From positions 124,001 through 188,000 of the forward strand of contig NZ_JAMXLE010000005.1 in NCBI RefSeq assembly GCF_024055895.1: 64,000 nucleotides of DNA, in the 5' to 3' direction. Shown here piece after piece: positions 18,711 to 27,968 of this stretch. The translations under genes and the position numbers were made by a program. Below the pieces are notes generated by a model. That model saw only the letters and a list, made by a program, of their open reading frames with translations, was not told the origin of the DNA and did no database searches. The DNA comes from Rhizobium sp. L1K21 (lineage in GTDB: Bacteria; Pseudomonadota; Alphaproteobacteria; Rhizobiales; Rhizobiaceae). How positions within the stretch are numbered: position 1 is the stretch's first letter; each line of letters opens with the position of its first letter.

Positions 18711-19130
18711 TCAGACCGGGTCTGCGCCAATCGCCTTCAAGGCCGCCTGACCGACTTCAACGTCCTGATCGCCGGTTCCCGAGCCAACACCGATGGCGCC
18801 CGCCAGAAGGCCGTCGAAACGGATCGGCAACCCGCCCTTGAGGTTGATCACGCGGCCTTGCGTCGCAATACCTGCCGCCACGCCGAATTCGGTCGGCATG
18901 TTGCCTGTCGGCGCATTGATGGAGGCCGCTGTCACCGCCTTGGCATTGGCTGTGTGCATGGAGGTGAATTTGGCGCCATCCATACGCAGTTTGGCCAGCG
19001 TTTCGCCGCTCTGATCGACAATGACAATATCCTGCGGAACGCCGATTTCTTCGGCCTTGGCCACAGCGGCCTGAAGTGCGGCGAGAACACCTTGATGGTT
19101 GAGAGCAACAGCGGGACGGGTAAAAGACAT
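18711..19130 (-). CDS. GlcG/HbpS-family (heme-binding-protein-like) small protein
   Basis: A 139-residue single-domain GlcG/HbpS-like protein (DUF336). Segments typical of the family are VIVDQSGETLAKLRMDGA, TANAKAVTAAS and GGLPIRFDGLLAGAIGVGSGTGDQDVEVGQAAL. Members bind small molecules or heme and often sit beside catabolic enzymes. ATG 19130 is chosen as the usual family start (MSFTRPAVALNH) with AAAGGTGCG upstream. It is 76 bases upstream of the SorC gene on the same strand. Confidence 0.75.
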   Translation of the reverse strand: MSFTRPAVALNHQGVLAALQAAVAKAEEIGVPQDIVIVDQSGETLAKLRMDGAKFTSMHTANAKAVTAASINAPTGNMPTEFGVAAGIATQGRVINLKGGLPIRFDGLLAGAIGVGSGTGDQDVEVGQAALKAIGADPV

Positions 19131-19337
19131 GAAAACGCACCTTTCGGTTTCGCGGGGCTTGCACAAGCCGCCATTTCAACTTGGATCACCCGGCATTTAT
19201 AAGCAGCGCCCCACTTTTCGCCACCCTGAAAAAGCAACAAAAAACTGAAGCCAACAGGTTTCCTGTGACATAAGCGAGCGATAAATTGACCGCGCACTTA
19301 CAATTTGAAACCAAAGAAAAAAGCAGATGGAGACGAT

Positions 19338-20285
19338 ATGCAGCTGCTCAGCCTTGAGGAAACCCGCAACGCCCTGCCCTTTCCGGCCCTTCTGGAAGCA
19401 CTGGACGAAGGCTTTCGCGCAGAATGCACATCGCCGTTGCGCCATCACCATTTCATGGAGAATGCAAATGGTGCCGCCGATGTGCTGCTCTTGATGCCGG
19501 CCTGGCAGAATGCGGGCTGGGGTGGCGTCAAGATTGTCAATGTGCATCCGGGAAATGCCGATCTCGGTCTGCCAGCCATTTCCTCAAGCTACATTCTTTT
19601 TGATCGCAAGACAGGTCAGCACAAGCTGATCCTCGATGGTGGCGAATTGACCGCACGGCGCACGGCGGCAGCCTCGGCCTTGGCGGCCAAACGCATCGCG
19701 CGGCCTGACAGCTCCCATCTGCTGGTGGTCGGTTCCGGCCGCGTGGCTGCCAATATCCCGCATGCCTATCGCGCTGCCCTGCCGATTGAAACGGTGAGCG
19801 TTTGGAACCGCACCGCCGCCAATGCCGAAAGGCTCGCCGAAAACCTGCGGGCTGAAGGTATTGATGCGAAACCCGTGGATGATCTGGAGAGAGCGGTGGG
19901 CAAAGCCGACATCATTTCCTGCGCAACACTTTCCAAGGAACCGGTGGTCAAAGGCGCCTGGCTGAAACCCGGCCAGCACGTGGATCTCATCGGCAGCTTT
20001 ACCCCGCAAATGCGCGAGGTGGATGATGAGGCTGTCCAACGTGCCTCCGTCTATATCGACACGGACCATGCGAAGGTGGAAAGTGGCGATATTGCCGTTC
20101 CGCTTCAATCCGGGGTGATCGCCGATGCCGATATCTGCGGCACCTTGCTTGACCTTTGCCGTGACAACCGAAACCCACGAAAATCCGACGATGAAATCAC
20201 GCTCTTCAAGGGTGTCGGGACGGCCATTGAAGATTTGGCCGCTGCCATTCTAGCGGCAAAGCTTGTTGCCGGTCATCGGTCTTAG
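19338..20285 (+). CDS. Ornithine cyclodeaminase / mu-crystallin-family protein
   Basis: A 315-residue NAD(P)-dependent protein of the ornithine cyclodeaminase/mu-crystallin family, whose members act on ornithine, proline-type imines or alanine. The substrate-side Lys is in GGVKIVNVHPGN and the Arg in LTARRTAAASALAAK. The Rossmann motif is LLVVGSGRVAANIPHAYRA near residue 125, with DLIGSFTPQMREVD near 215. ATG 19338 follows TGGAGAC. It is 9 bases upstream of the AbrB-type membrane gene, so the two are probably one operon. Exact substrate unknown. Confidence 0.8.
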   Translation: MQLLSLEETRNALPFPALLEALDEGFRAECTSPLRHHHFMENANGAADVLLLMPAWQNAGWGGVKIVNVHPGNADLGLPAISSSYILFDRKTGQHKLILDGGELTARRTAAASALAAKRIARPDSSHLLVVGSGRVAANIPHAYRAALPIETVSVWNRTAANAERLAENLRAEGIDAKPVDDLERAVGKADIISCATLSKEPVVKGAWLKPGQHVDLIGSFTPQMREVDDEAVQRASVYIDTDHAKVESGDIAVPLQSGVIADADICGTLLDLCRDNRNPRKSDDEITLFKGVGTAIEDLAAAILAAKLVAGHRS

Positions 20286-20294
20286 GCGGCATTC

Positions 20295-21338
20295 ATGTCT
20301 CGAAACATCTTACCTGTTCTCATCACGCTTGCTGCCGCACTTTCGGGCGGCGCAGTCTTTCAGTTTCTGGGCGTCCCCGCCGGCCCGCTGGTCGGTTCCA
20401 CGCTGGCCGTGACGCTGCTGGCCGCTTTCGGCTTCAAGCTGGTGGTACCTGCCCTTTTGCGCAATCTCGGCTTCACCACAATCGGCGTCTCGCTCGGCGC
20501 GGGCATAACGCCGCATTTCCTGTCCGATCTCATGCGCTTTCCGGCAAGCCTCACGGGGCTGACGATCACGGTCATGCTGGTGATGCTGTCCTCGGGTTTT
20601 GTGCTCAATCGCTTCTTCGGCGCAACGCGCGCCACCGCCACCCTTGCCACCACGCCCGGTGCGCTGTCCTACACGCTGTCTCTGGCAACCGAGCGCCGGC
20701 ACGACACCGATCTCACCTTTGTCATGGTGCTGCAATGCATGCGGCTTTTTGTTCTGACCATCTTCCTGCCGCCGGCCATTGCGATGATCGAGCATGCAGC
20801 CGGTGCAACCGCGAAGGTGAGTGCGCCCCATACGCTCGACATGCCGACAAGCCTGATCCTGATTGCCGTGGCCGGTGTGGCGGGTTTTCTGTTTGAACGG
20901 GCGCGTATCCCCGCCGCCTACATCCTTGCCAGCATGGCCTTGAGCGGCATTGCTCATGGTGCGGGAATGGTGGAAGGCCGCCCTGCCGCCGCGCTCACCT
21001 TCATCGGCTTTGCGCTCGCAGGCGCTGTCATCGGAGCGCGCTTTTCCGCCGTCAGTGCCGCCCAGGTCCGCCGCCTCTTCAAAGCGGGCCTTGCCATGTC
21101 TGTTCTCGCGCTGACCATTTCGGCTCTCGTCAGCCTGGTCTTTGCCAGGCTGCTTGCCCTGCCCTTCGGCCAGGTCTGGGTGTCCTTCGCGCCCGGCGGC
21201 GTGGAAGGCATGAGCGCCATGGCACTCTCGCTCGGTTACGACCCGGCCTACGTGGCCACCCACCACATTTTCCGCCTGGTACTCATCCTGATCATGCTGC
21301 CGATTGTCTTGCGGTGGGTTGCCCCCCGCAAGGTTTGA
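20295..21338 (+). CDS. AbrB-family integral membrane protein (ammonia-monooxygenase-like annotation)
   Basis: The 347-residue protein is almost entirely hydrophobic with about nine to ten helices. It is built of two similar halves, each with a GAxxGxxFSxxS/ITP-type glycine turn (SLGAGITPHFL, then GAVIGARFSA). This is the AbrB duplication family, often annotated as AbrB regulator or ammonia monooxygenase although it is a membrane protein of unknown transport function. C-terminal SFAPGGVEGMSAMALSLGYDPAYVATHH is family-typical. It is translationally close to the cyclodeaminase-like gene and could move its substrate or product. Confidence 0.8.
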   Translation: MSRNILPVLITLAAALSGGAVFQFLGVPAGPLVGSTLAVTLLAAFGFKLVVPALLRNLGFTTIGVSLGAGITPHFLSDLMRFPASLTGLTITVMLVMLSSGFVLNRFFGATRATATLATTPGALSYTLSLATERRHDTDLTFVMVLQCMRLFVLTIFLPPAIAMIEHAAGATAKVSAPHTLDMPTSLILIAVAGVAGFLFERARIPAAYILASMALSGIAHGAGMVEGRPAAALTFIGFALAGAVIGARFSAVSAAQVRRLFKAGLAMSVLALTISALVSLVFARLLALPFGQVWVSFAPGGVEGMSAMALSLGYDPAYVATHHIFRLVLILIMLPIVLRWVAPRKV

Positions 21339-21646
21339 AAGCTGCAATCAGAGAGATCGTTTTAAAAGCGGACTCGCACGAACGGAAAAAAACATCTGAA
21401 CGTCTATCGGTCAGTTGAAGACCTTTGTCGGCGATTCTGCTTAGACTTTGATAGGATCAATGCCAGTCATAATCTCTCTCCCACACGAGCTATGTGGAAT
21501 ATACATCCTGTGAAGGCGTTGTGTCGAGTTGGATTTGGCTCGCCGGCTCACCCTTGAAATTGAAAATAGCTATGTGCTTCAATGTGGCAAAAGACAGTTC
21601 AGTCCGTTATCTGTCAGGCTGAGGTAGAAGAGGAGACGTTTTTGCT
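21339..21646. other. 308-base intergenic stretch, no feature recognised
   Basis: Between the AbrB-type gene and the cytochrome gene I see no coding sequence, RNA gene or clear terminator. Only AGGAG at 21630-21634, which serves as ribosome site for the cytochrome, is assignable. The stretch presumably holds the cytochrome promoter. Confidence 0.5.
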
Positions 21647-22132
21647 TTGATCCGCTTCGCCGCTGCATTGCTTATATTTATCTGCCTCGCCGCAGCCCTC
21701 TTCCTCTTCATGCGAGGTGAACCGGCGCATCGGCAGGCCGACGCGCAGGTGATTGCTCTTGGCCACAGCACCTACGCTACCCATTGTGCGGCCTGTCACG
21801 GCGTAAATGGCGAGGGACAACCCGGCTGGCAGACCGAGAGCACGCCGGAAAATCCGCTTGCGCCGCCGCATGATGCCACCGGCCATACGTGGGAACATGC
21901 CGACCGCGCCATTTTCCGCTATATCAAGACCGGCGTGCTGGATGATATCTGCACCTTTCCGGCGGTGGCAGGCGGCAAGGGCATGCCGCAGTTCAACCAC
22001 ACGCTGACAGATGCCGAAATCAAGGCCACCATCGCCTATATCGTCTCGCGCTGGCCCGAACAGGTGCGCACCATGCACGAGGCCATCAACCGCGAATATA
22101 ATGCGCAGGACAATCTGCTGGCTGAAAACTGA
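21647..22132 (+). CDS. Membrane-anchored class I cytochrome c
   Basis: A 161-residue monoheme cytochrome c. An uncleaved-looking N-terminal helix (residues 3-22) precedes C47-A-A-C50-H51, the heme-attachment site. The axial Met is in GGKGMPQFNHTLTDAEIKATIAYI near residue 110. The start is TTG 21647 with AGGAG 12 bases upstream. It probably shuttles electrons in the periplasm to an oxidase. It is followed after 26 bases by a P-loop gene that is unlikely to be functionally linked. Confidence 0.8.
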   Translation: MIRFAAALLIFICLAAALFLFMRGEPAHRQADAQVIALGHSTYATHCAACHGVNGEGQPGWQTESTPENPLAPPHDATGHTWEHADRAIFRYIKTGVLDDICTFPAVAGGKGMPQFNHTLTDAEIKATIAYIVSRWPEQVRTMHEAINREYNAQDNLLAEN

Positions 22133-22158
22133 AACAGGAAAGACCTGGGAAAAGCGGC

Positions 22159-22695
22159 ATGAATAAACGCGTTCTCATTTCCGGATGCTCAGGCGGCGGG
22201 AAGTCCACACTTTTACAAGAGCTTTCTGCGCGCGGCTATGCCACGGTTGAGGAGCCCGGACGCCGCATCGTGCAGGAAGAAAAAGCAAGTGGCGGCAAGG
22301 CCCTGCCCTGGATTGACATGGAAGCCTTTGCGCGGCGCGCCATCGATATGGCGCTTGTCGATCACGCAGCACACGAAGACGCGCAAAACTGGGCCTTCTT
22401 CGACCGCGGTCTCATCGATGCGCTGGCGGCCCTGCAGCATACAACCGGCGCGCCTCTGGACGAAAAACTGGCGGCCAGTCATCGCTATAACACGATGGTT
22501 TTCATAACCCCGCCATGGCCGGAAATCTATGCCAGCGACCCCGAGCGGCGACATGGCTTGAACGACGCCATCGCCGAATATGAACGGCTGTTACAGACAT
22601 TTCCGAGCCTCGGCTACACGATCATTCTTCTTCCAAAGACACCCGTTGGCGAGAGGGCCGATTTTATTCTTCGCTGCCTTGCAGAGCAGGCCTGA
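22159..22695 (+). CDS. P-loop NTPase (AAA_28 family)
   Basis: A 178-residue single-domain ATPase. Walker A is GCSGGGKST at residues 9-17, Walker B-like FFDRGLIDALAAL is near residue 81, and VFITPPWPEIYASDPERR matches the lid region of AAA_28 proteins. These are kinase-like P-loop proteins with mostly unknown substrates. ATG 22159 follows GGAAAAGCGGC. No clear operon partner. Confidence 0.75.
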   Translation: MNKRVLISGCSGGGKSTLLQELSARGYATVEEPGRRIVQEEKASGGKALPWIDMEAFARRAIDMALVDHAAHEDAQNWAFFDRGLIDALAALQHTTGAPLDEKLAASHRYNTMVFITPPWPEIYASDPERRHGLNDAIAEYERLLQTFPSLGYTIILLPKTPVGERADFILRCLAEQA

Positions 22696-22783
22696 AGTGT
22701 TGGAACGCCCGTCTTCTCGGGCTTTGAGCGCAAATTTCACCAATTTTCAAAAGCCGCTTGCGCTGTTCTCAATCTTCAGTAAT

Positions 22784-22800
22784 ATTCGTGTACGAACGAA
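22784..22800. promoter_or_regulatory. Operator-like motif ATTCG-TGTA-CGAACGAA upstream of the reductase-like gene
   Basis: It lies 14 bases before the start codon of the 6-hydroxynicotinate-reductase-like gene. It matches 14 of 17 bases of the motif at 330-346 upstream of UPF0280. The core TTCG-N2-ACGAA is an inverted repeat. Confidence 0.5.
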
Positions 22801-22813
22801 TTTTGAGGCAGCT

Positions 22814-24289
22814 ATGAACGAAGCGGTTAAGCCAGAGAAGATCCGTTGTGACGCCTGTCCGGTGATGTGTTACATCGCTGATGGACGCTCTGGCGCTTGT
22901 GACCGTTACGCCAATGCAGGCGGCGAGCTGGTGCGTCTCGACCCGCTCACCATTCTGGAAAACCGGCTGGAAGATGGTGGCGATGTCGTTCCCTTCCTCG
23001 CGAGTAGCGAAAGCGAAGGCGTGGACAGCGGCCAGAGCCGTTTCATCACGGCTGTGGGTGCCGGAACAACCTATCCGGATTACAAGCCAGCCCCCTTTAT
23101 CGTGTCTTCCGAGGTGAACGGTGTCGATATGATCACCGTCGTCACCGAAGGGATATTTTCCTATTGCGGTGCCAAGGTCAAAATCGATACCGACCGGCAT
23201 CTGGGGCATGAATGTTCCCCCGTCCGGGTCGAGGGCGAACAAATCGGCCATGTGACGACAGCAGAATATGGCAGCCAGATGCTCTCGCTTGGCGGCGTGA
23301 ACCACCTGACCGGCGGCTCCAAGAAAGAGGGCCGTGTTACCTGTGATGCGCTGCTGCGGCTCTGCAATGGCGAGCCCGTGGAAATGACCATCGATGACGG
23401 CGCTACGCTGATTGTCGAGGCTGGCAAACCGCCGATTGTCAACGGCACGCAAGAAAACGTGATGCGCGTCGGCTGCGGCTCGGCCACGGTGGGCATGTTT
23501 GCCGCCCAGTGGAAGGGTCTTGTCGATGAGGTGATCGTGGTTGACGACCATATCACCGGCGTCATGTCCGAACACCAGGCGGGCAAAGTCATCGGCTGGC
23601 CGGAAACCGGCATCAAGATCAATGGCCGCCGATCCACCCCTGGCCGCTATTTCCAGGTGGCCGAACCAGGCACCGGCTGGGGCGGCACGGACCTTGACGA
23701 TCCGCTGAAAATCATCGGCAAATTCAATCCCAAGACGGCCTGGCCCGGCCTGTCCATTTTGATGGTTTCAACCACTGGCGAGCATGCGGCCTATTACGAG
23801 CTGAACGAAGACCTTGAGCCGGTGGAAAAGGATATGCCACCGCGGCTGAAGCCGTCCGCCGAACGTATTGCCGAAAACTGCGAGCCGGCCATGACCTCGG
23901 TTCTGTTCATGGCGGGAGCCGGCGGATCGCTGCGCGCCGGCACGACCGAAAATCCAATCGGGCTCACCCGCTCGGTGCAGGCGGCGATCACCACCGTGAC
24001 CAGCGGCGGCGCACCCGTCTTCGTCTGGCCGGGCGGCGGTATCACCTTCATGGTGGATGTCACCCGCATGCCGAAAAATTCTTTCGGTCATGTGCCGACG
24101 CCAGCCCTCGTCGCACCCATTGAATTCACCATGCGCGCTGAAGATTACCGCGCGCTCGGCGGTCATATGGATTACGTCATGCCGCTGCAGGATGCCGTCA
24201 ACGGTGTCAGGGCAAAACAGAACGATCACATTCTGAGCGGCGCGCGCAGTGTCGGCAGCAAGAAGGGTAATCCCTGGCCGCTGAGCTGA
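22814..24289 (+). CDS. 6-hydroxynicotinate reductase-like iron-sulfur protein
   Basis: The 491-residue protein corresponds to proteins annotated as 6-hydroxynicotinate reductase, after the Eubacterium barkeri enzyme of nicotinate fermentation. The N-terminal cysteines in RCDACPVMCYIADGRSGACDRY (C12, C15, C19, C28 region) suggest an iron-sulfur site. Further blocks are VVTEGIFSYCGAKVKIDTD, VGCGSATVGMF and a glycine-rich C-terminus. ATG 22814 follows GAGGCA. In aerobic alphaproteobacteria the true substrate is unknown. The neighbours (branched-chain-type importer, UPF0280 and AA_synth genes with the same operator motif) suggest reductive degradation of a nitrogen-containing ring or amide (inference). 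Confidence 0.75.
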   Translation: MNEAVKPEKIRCDACPVMCYIADGRSGACDRYANAGGELVRLDPLTILENRLEDGGDVVPFLASSESEGVDSGQSRFITAVGAGTTYPDYKPAPFIVSSEVNGVDMITVVTEGIFSYCGAKVKIDTDRHLGHECSPVRVEGEQIGHVTTAEYGSQMLSLGGVNHLTGGSKKEGRVTCDALLRLCNGEPVEMTIDDGATLIVEAGKPPIVNGTQENVMRVGCGSATVGMFAAQWKGLVDEVIVVDDHITGVMSEHQAGKVIGWPETGIKINGRRSTPGRYFQVAEPGTGWGGTDLDDPLKIIGKFNPKTAWPGLSILMVSTTGEHAAYYELNEDLEPVEKDMPPRLKPSAERIAENCEPAMTSVLFMAGAGGSLRAGTTENPIGLTRSVQAAITTVTSGGAPVFVWPGGGITFMVDVTRMPKNSFGHVPTPALVAPIEFTMRAEDYRALGGHMDYVMPLQDAVNGVRAKQNDHILSGARSVGSKKGNPWPLS

Positions 24290-24388
24290 CACAGCAAATA
24301 TTCGCGCCAAACCGAAACGGCGAAAGAGGTACAAAGACGTTTAAAACACCGATTCGAAATATTTCCTGCGGGATGGATCGATATTCAT

Positions 24389-24434
24389 TTGACAGCAAAT
24401 GAATTGCAGCCATAATCGTTTGTGTACACATAAA
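24389..24434 (+). promoter_or_regulatory. Promoter and operator-like palindrome upstream of the substrate-binding gene
   Basis: TTGACA (24389-24394) and CATAAT (24411-24416) are separated by 16 bases. Directly after the -10 box lies TGTGTACACA (24421-24430), a perfect 10-bp palindrome inside GTTTGTGTACACATAAA. Its core GTGTAC equals that of the motif at 22784-22800. The layout fits repression at the transcription start. The leader to the start codon is about 120 bases. Confidence 0.55.
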
Positions 24435-24548
24435 TAAAAGGCGCAGAAGACGTCATATGTGTGCAAAAGCGGCCTACCGGGAAGCGGGTTTATAGGGATA
24501 TAAATCCAAGCCGATTGCAGCATTCGTTTCAAGAACAGGGGAACGTTC

Positions 24549-25844
24549 ATGACCGACAAAACTGGAAATAAAACCTTCAATCTCACGCGCCGCACAGCGC
24601 TGAAAGGTCTTGCAGCGGGAACCTCGCTCATCCTTTCTCCCGCCGTGCTGCGTCATGGCCTGGCACATGCCGGGGAAACCATCAAGCTCGGCGCACCCAT
24701 CCACCGCACCGGCATTGGTGCTGCCTATGGCCGCTGGTATGAGCGCGTGGCGAACGCTGCCGTCAAGATCATCAATGATGGTGGCGGCATCAACGGCATG
24801 CCGATTGAGCTGATCATCGAAGATGATGGCACCGATCCGAAGCGCGGCACGGAAGTGGTGGAAAAATTCGCCACCGAATATAAGGTCGACGCAATTTTCG
24901 GCCAGCTCTTCAGCCATGTGGTGGCAGCTGCGGCTCCACGCGCTGGTGAGCTTAAAGTGCCTTACCTCATGTGTTCGGAAACCCATCAGCTGGCAGCCGG
25001 TGGTTTCTCGCGCTACGCTTTCCAGCCGGGCATCACGGACGTAAAATCGCAGATCGCCTCCATGGCGCCCTGGGTTTCCAAAAACCTCGGCAAGAAAGTC
25101 ACCATGATCTATCCGGATTATGCTTTCGGCTATGGTCACCGCGACTTCTTCTCAGCGGCAATGAAGGAACAGGGCGGCGAAGTTTCCACCCTCATCCCGG
25201 TTCCGCCGACCGAAACATCCTTCTCGCGTTACTTCCCGCAGATCGATCCCTCGTCCGACGTGATCTATCACGTCATGGTGGGTCCGGGCGTCCTGACCTT
25301 CGTGAAGGAACTCGGCGAATTCTTCGGCTCCAGCCACCCGGCCATTTTCGGCTTTGTGGACTCCATCGAAGCCGTTGATCTGGCCACGCCGCAGCTTTCC
25401 TTCCTGGAAGACAGCTATTTCTGGGAAGCCGCCCCGCGTTATGCGCAGGCCGATCAGACCGAATTCGACAAGTTCTACCGCGAGGCCGTCGGTGTTGACG
25501 CCAATGGCGCATCGACCTCGGATCCGAAGGATATCTCCACCTACTCGCACATGTTCTCTGTCTGGGAAACGCTTTTTGCGATCAAGTCGGCCATGGAAGC
25601 GGCTGATTACAAGGGTGTTGAACAGAAGGAAGCCTTCATCGAGGCGCTGGAAAACCTCGGCACGATGGAAGCCTCCAACGAGCATCCGCAGGGCAAGAAG
25701 GTCATGGACCCCAAGACCCACCAGGCCTTTGGTGTTCAGAACATCTCGCAGGTGAAGAGCTCCAAGATGGAAGTGGTCTACACCACCACCATCGAAGAAG
25801 GCATGTACGAGCCGGAAGTCGACTACTCCAAGATGTCGCTCTGA
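24549..25844 (+). CDS. ABC transporter substrate-binding protein (branched-chain amino acid/amide type)
   Basis: A 431-residue periplasmic-binding protein of the leucine/amide family. The N-terminus carries a Tat-type leader (LTRRTALKGLAAGTSLILSP). Then come IKLGAPIHRTGIGAAYGRWYE, INDGGGINGMPIELIIEDDG and VDAIFGQLFSHVVAAAAP, as in urea/amide and amino-acid receptors. It is followed by RIME-like repeats and then by the two permease and two ATPase genes. GGGGAACGTTC provides the ribosome site. Ligand not readable. Confidence 0.85.
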   Translation: MTDKTGNKTFNLTRRTALKGLAAGTSLILSPAVLRHGLAHAGETIKLGAPIHRTGIGAAYGRWYERVANAAVKIINDGGGINGMPIELIIEDDGTDPKRGTEVVEKFATEYKVDAIFGQLFSHVVAAAAPRAGELKVPYLMCSETHQLAAGGFSRYAFQPGITDVKSQIASMAPWVSKNLGKKVTMIYPDYAFGYGHRDFFSAAMKEQGGEVSTLIPVPPTETSFSRYFPQIDPSSDVIYHVMVGPGVLTFVKELGEFFGSSHPAIFGFVDSIEAVDLATPQLSFLEDSYFWEAAPRYAQADQTEFDKFYREAVGVDANGASTSDPKDISTYSHMFSVWETLFAIKSAMEAADYKGVEQKEAFIEALENLGTMEASNEHPQGKKVMDPKTHQAFGVQNISQVKSSKMEVVYTTTIEEGMYEPEVDYSKMSL

Positions 25845-25849
25845 TTGAC

Positions 25850-26076
25850 CCTTCTCTCTCTGGAGAGCAGTCGGCAGAACGACGGATGAGGGGGTTCTTT
25901 GACGTCTCGGACGAGAACCCCTCATTGTCACGCTTCGCATGACATTTCTCCCCAAGGGGAGAAAGCCCCCGAAGAGGCATACCTAAACCAGTTTCATGCT
26001 GGGGACGGTGTTGCAGCCCGTCCTTCTCCCCTTGGGGAGAAGGTGTCCAACGGACGGATGAGGGGTTCCCACCCCT
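25850..26076. repeat. RIME-like palindromic intergenic element (one full, one partial copy)
   Basis: The stretch from the binding-protein stop to livH-type gene carries the palindrome CTTCTCCCCTTGGGGAGAAG family: TTTCTCCCCAAGGGGAGAAA (25945-25964) and CTTCTCCCCTTGGGGAGAAG (26023-26042). It also carries ACGGATGAGGGGTTC and GAACCCCTCATTG inverted partners. The same modules occur at 42513-42628 and 45821-45936. Layout and length match the rhizobial RIME elements, about 100-bp units with two palindromes. In RNA they would fold strongly and may lower read-through from the binding-protein gene into the permeases. Confidence 0.7.
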
Positions 26077-26127
26077 GACGCCTATCCCGCAAGCGGGAAA
26101 GGCATTTCCACAAACAAGGTTTTCGTA

Positions 26128-27009
26128 ATGGGTTTCGGTCCCTTCTTATTCCTCGCAACGCTTGAAGGTCTCGTCCAGGCTTCCGTGCTGGTGCTGACGG
26201 CTGTGGGCCTGTCGCTGGTGTTCGGCGTCATGCGCGTGGTCAATGTGGCGCACGGCGAGTTCTTCATGCTGGGCGCCGTCATTGCCTGGTTTGTGGCCAC
26301 CAATATGCCGGGCGATCCCGCCATCGGCTTTATCGCCGCCCTCATCATCAGCCCGCTGGCAGTCGGCGCGGTCGCCTATGTGGCAGACCGTCTGATCCTC
26401 ACGCGGCTGAACTACAATCCCGAAGCCACCATCGTTGCCACGATCGGGCTCCTTTACGTGATCCAGCAAAGCGTGCTGATGACCTATGGCGCGGATGCGC
26501 GGCCTGTCGATCCGCCCTTTTATTACACAATCCGCCTGCCCTGGTTCGGCTATTCGTCCTACAAGCTGTTCGTCATTGCCGCAGCCTGTGTGCTGCTCGG
26601 TGTGATCTGGTTTGTGCTGAAACGCACCAAGTGGGGCCTGTTGATGCGGGCAACACAGTTTGACCGCGAAACGGCACTTGCCTTCGGCATTCCCGTCCGC
26701 AAGGTCTACTCTTTCGTCTTCGCCATCGGTGCGGGTCTTGCCGCAATTGGTGCCGTGCTGATCGTGCCGATCCAGCAGGCGCATTATCTCATGGGCCTTG
26801 ATCCGCTGCTCTTATCCTTCACCGTGGTCATCATCGGCGGGCTTGGCAGCATTCAAGGCACCATTTTCGCCGCCATTCTCATCGGCCTGTCTGACGGCAT
26901 TCTCTCCGTCTTCTTTTCGCCGACACTGGCCAAGATCGTCTCCACGCTCTTCGTTGCCATGGTGCTTGTCTTCAAGCCAAACGGCCTCTTTGCCAAGGCG
27001 AAACGCTGA
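26128..27009 (+). CDS. Branched-chain-type ABC transporter permease (LivH-like)
   Basis: The 293-residue protein has about eight hydrophobic helices. LVFGVMRVVNVAHGEFFMLGAVI near residue 30 and LLSFTVVIIGGLGSIQGTIFAAILIGLSDG near 235 are LivH hallmarks. It forms the translocation pore with the next permease. The gene ends with TGATG, overlapping the next start by one base. Confidence 0.88.
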   Translation: MGFGPFLFLATLEGLVQASVLVLTAVGLSLVFGVMRVVNVAHGEFFMLGAVIAWFVATNMPGDPAIGFIAALIISPLAVGAVAYVADRLILTRLNYNPEATIVATIGLLYVIQQSVLMTYGADARPVDPPFYYTIRLPWFGYSSYKLFVIAAACVLLGVIWFVLKRTKWGLLMRATQFDRETALAFGIPVRKVYSFVFAIGAGLAAIGAVLIVPIQQAHYLMGLDPLLLSFTVVIIGGLGSIQGTIFAAILIGLSDGILSVFFSPTLAKIVSTLFVAMVLVFKPNGLFAKAKR

Positions 27010-27968
27010 TGGGTGCCGGTATGATGAAAAGCCTGATCCTGCACCTGGCCGTGCTCGTTCTCCTGTTCCTGCTGCAGTTCGTCATCAGTGACTATGCCAT
27101 TCTCACGCTCACCCGCATGATGGTGCTCGGCATCTTCGCCTCCGGGTTCAATATTCTGTTTGGCTATACCGGGCTCTTGAGCCTTGGTCATGCCATGTTC
27201 TTTGGTGCCGGCGTTTATGCCGCCGGTCTGCCGATCTATCACTTCGGCTGGTCGGTGCCGCTTGCCTTTGTCTTTGCCATTTTCATGTCGTTCGTCGCGG
27301 CCGTCATCATCGGCGTGATCGCACTTCGCACGGTGCGCGACTCTTTCATGATCCTCACCCTCATGCTGGCACAGGCGGGCTATCTGGCGATCCTTTATTT
27401 CAACCGGGAAACGGGCGGTTCGGAAGGGCTGACCATGCCGCAGGCCTCGCGCAGCTTCGATTTCCTTGGCCTGACTATCGACCTGACGGATGCAGCGACG
27501 CGCTACAACATCGCCGTCCTGCTGCTTGCCATCACCATTGTCGTCAGTTTCATTCTCATCCAGGGCCGTTATGGACGTCTGTTCAATGCGATCCGCGAGA
27601 ACGAGGCGCGCACCGAGATGCTGGGCTACAACGTTCTGACCGCCAAGCTCTTTTCCTTCACCGTTTCCGGCACGATAGCGGGCATGGCAGGGGCGGCTTA
27701 CGCTATTCTGTTTGGCTATATCGGCGCGACCTTTGCAGGCATCCAATATTCCATCGAGGCGCTGCTTTTCACGCTTCTCGGCGGTGCGGGCACCCTGCTT
27801 GGCCCGCTTCTGGGCTCCATTCTCATGACAACGCTCATCGACCGCCTGAGCGAAGTGACGAGTGCCTATTTCCTCTTCCTCGGTTTGATTTTGATCGCGC
27901 TTACGCTGTGGTTCCCCAAGGGTCTGCTCGGCACGATCAAGGAAAAGTGGCTGCCATGGCTGACGTAA
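27009..27968 (+). CDS. Branched-chain-type ABC transporter permease (LivM-like)
   Basis: A 319-residue LivM-type permease with the signature NILFGYTGLLSLGHAMFFGAGVY near residue 45 and AIRENEARTEMLGYNVLTAKLFSF near residue 195. The start ATG 27009 shares a base with the preceding stop, and the end overlaps the ATPase start by 13 bases. These tight overlaps indicate one coupled operon. Confidence 0.88.
   Translation: MGAGMMKSLILHLAVLVLLFLLQFVISDYAILTLTRMMVLGIFASGFNILFGYTGLLSLGHAMFFGAGVYAAGLPIYHFGWSVPLAFVFAIFMSFVAAVIIGVIALRTVRDSFMILTLMLAQAGYLAILYFNRETGGSEGLTMPQASRSFDFLGLTIDLTDAATRYNIAVLLLAITIVVSFILIQGRYGRLFNAIRENEARTEMLGYNVLTAKLFSFTVSGTIAGMAGAAYAILFGYIGATFAGIQYSIEALLFTLLGGAGTLLGPLLGSILMTTLIDRLSEVTSAYFLFLGLILIALTLWFPKGLLGTIKEKWLPWLT

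Noticed and set aside
20310-21347. 345-residue open frame antisense to the AbrB-type gene
   Set aside because: Composition rich in His, Gln and Arg, no motif, and fully covers a convincing membrane protein on the plus strand.
25845-26127. Insertion-sequence remnant between the binding protein and permease genes
   Set aside because: No transposase coding and no target duplication; the palindromic modules match intergenic mosaic repeats.
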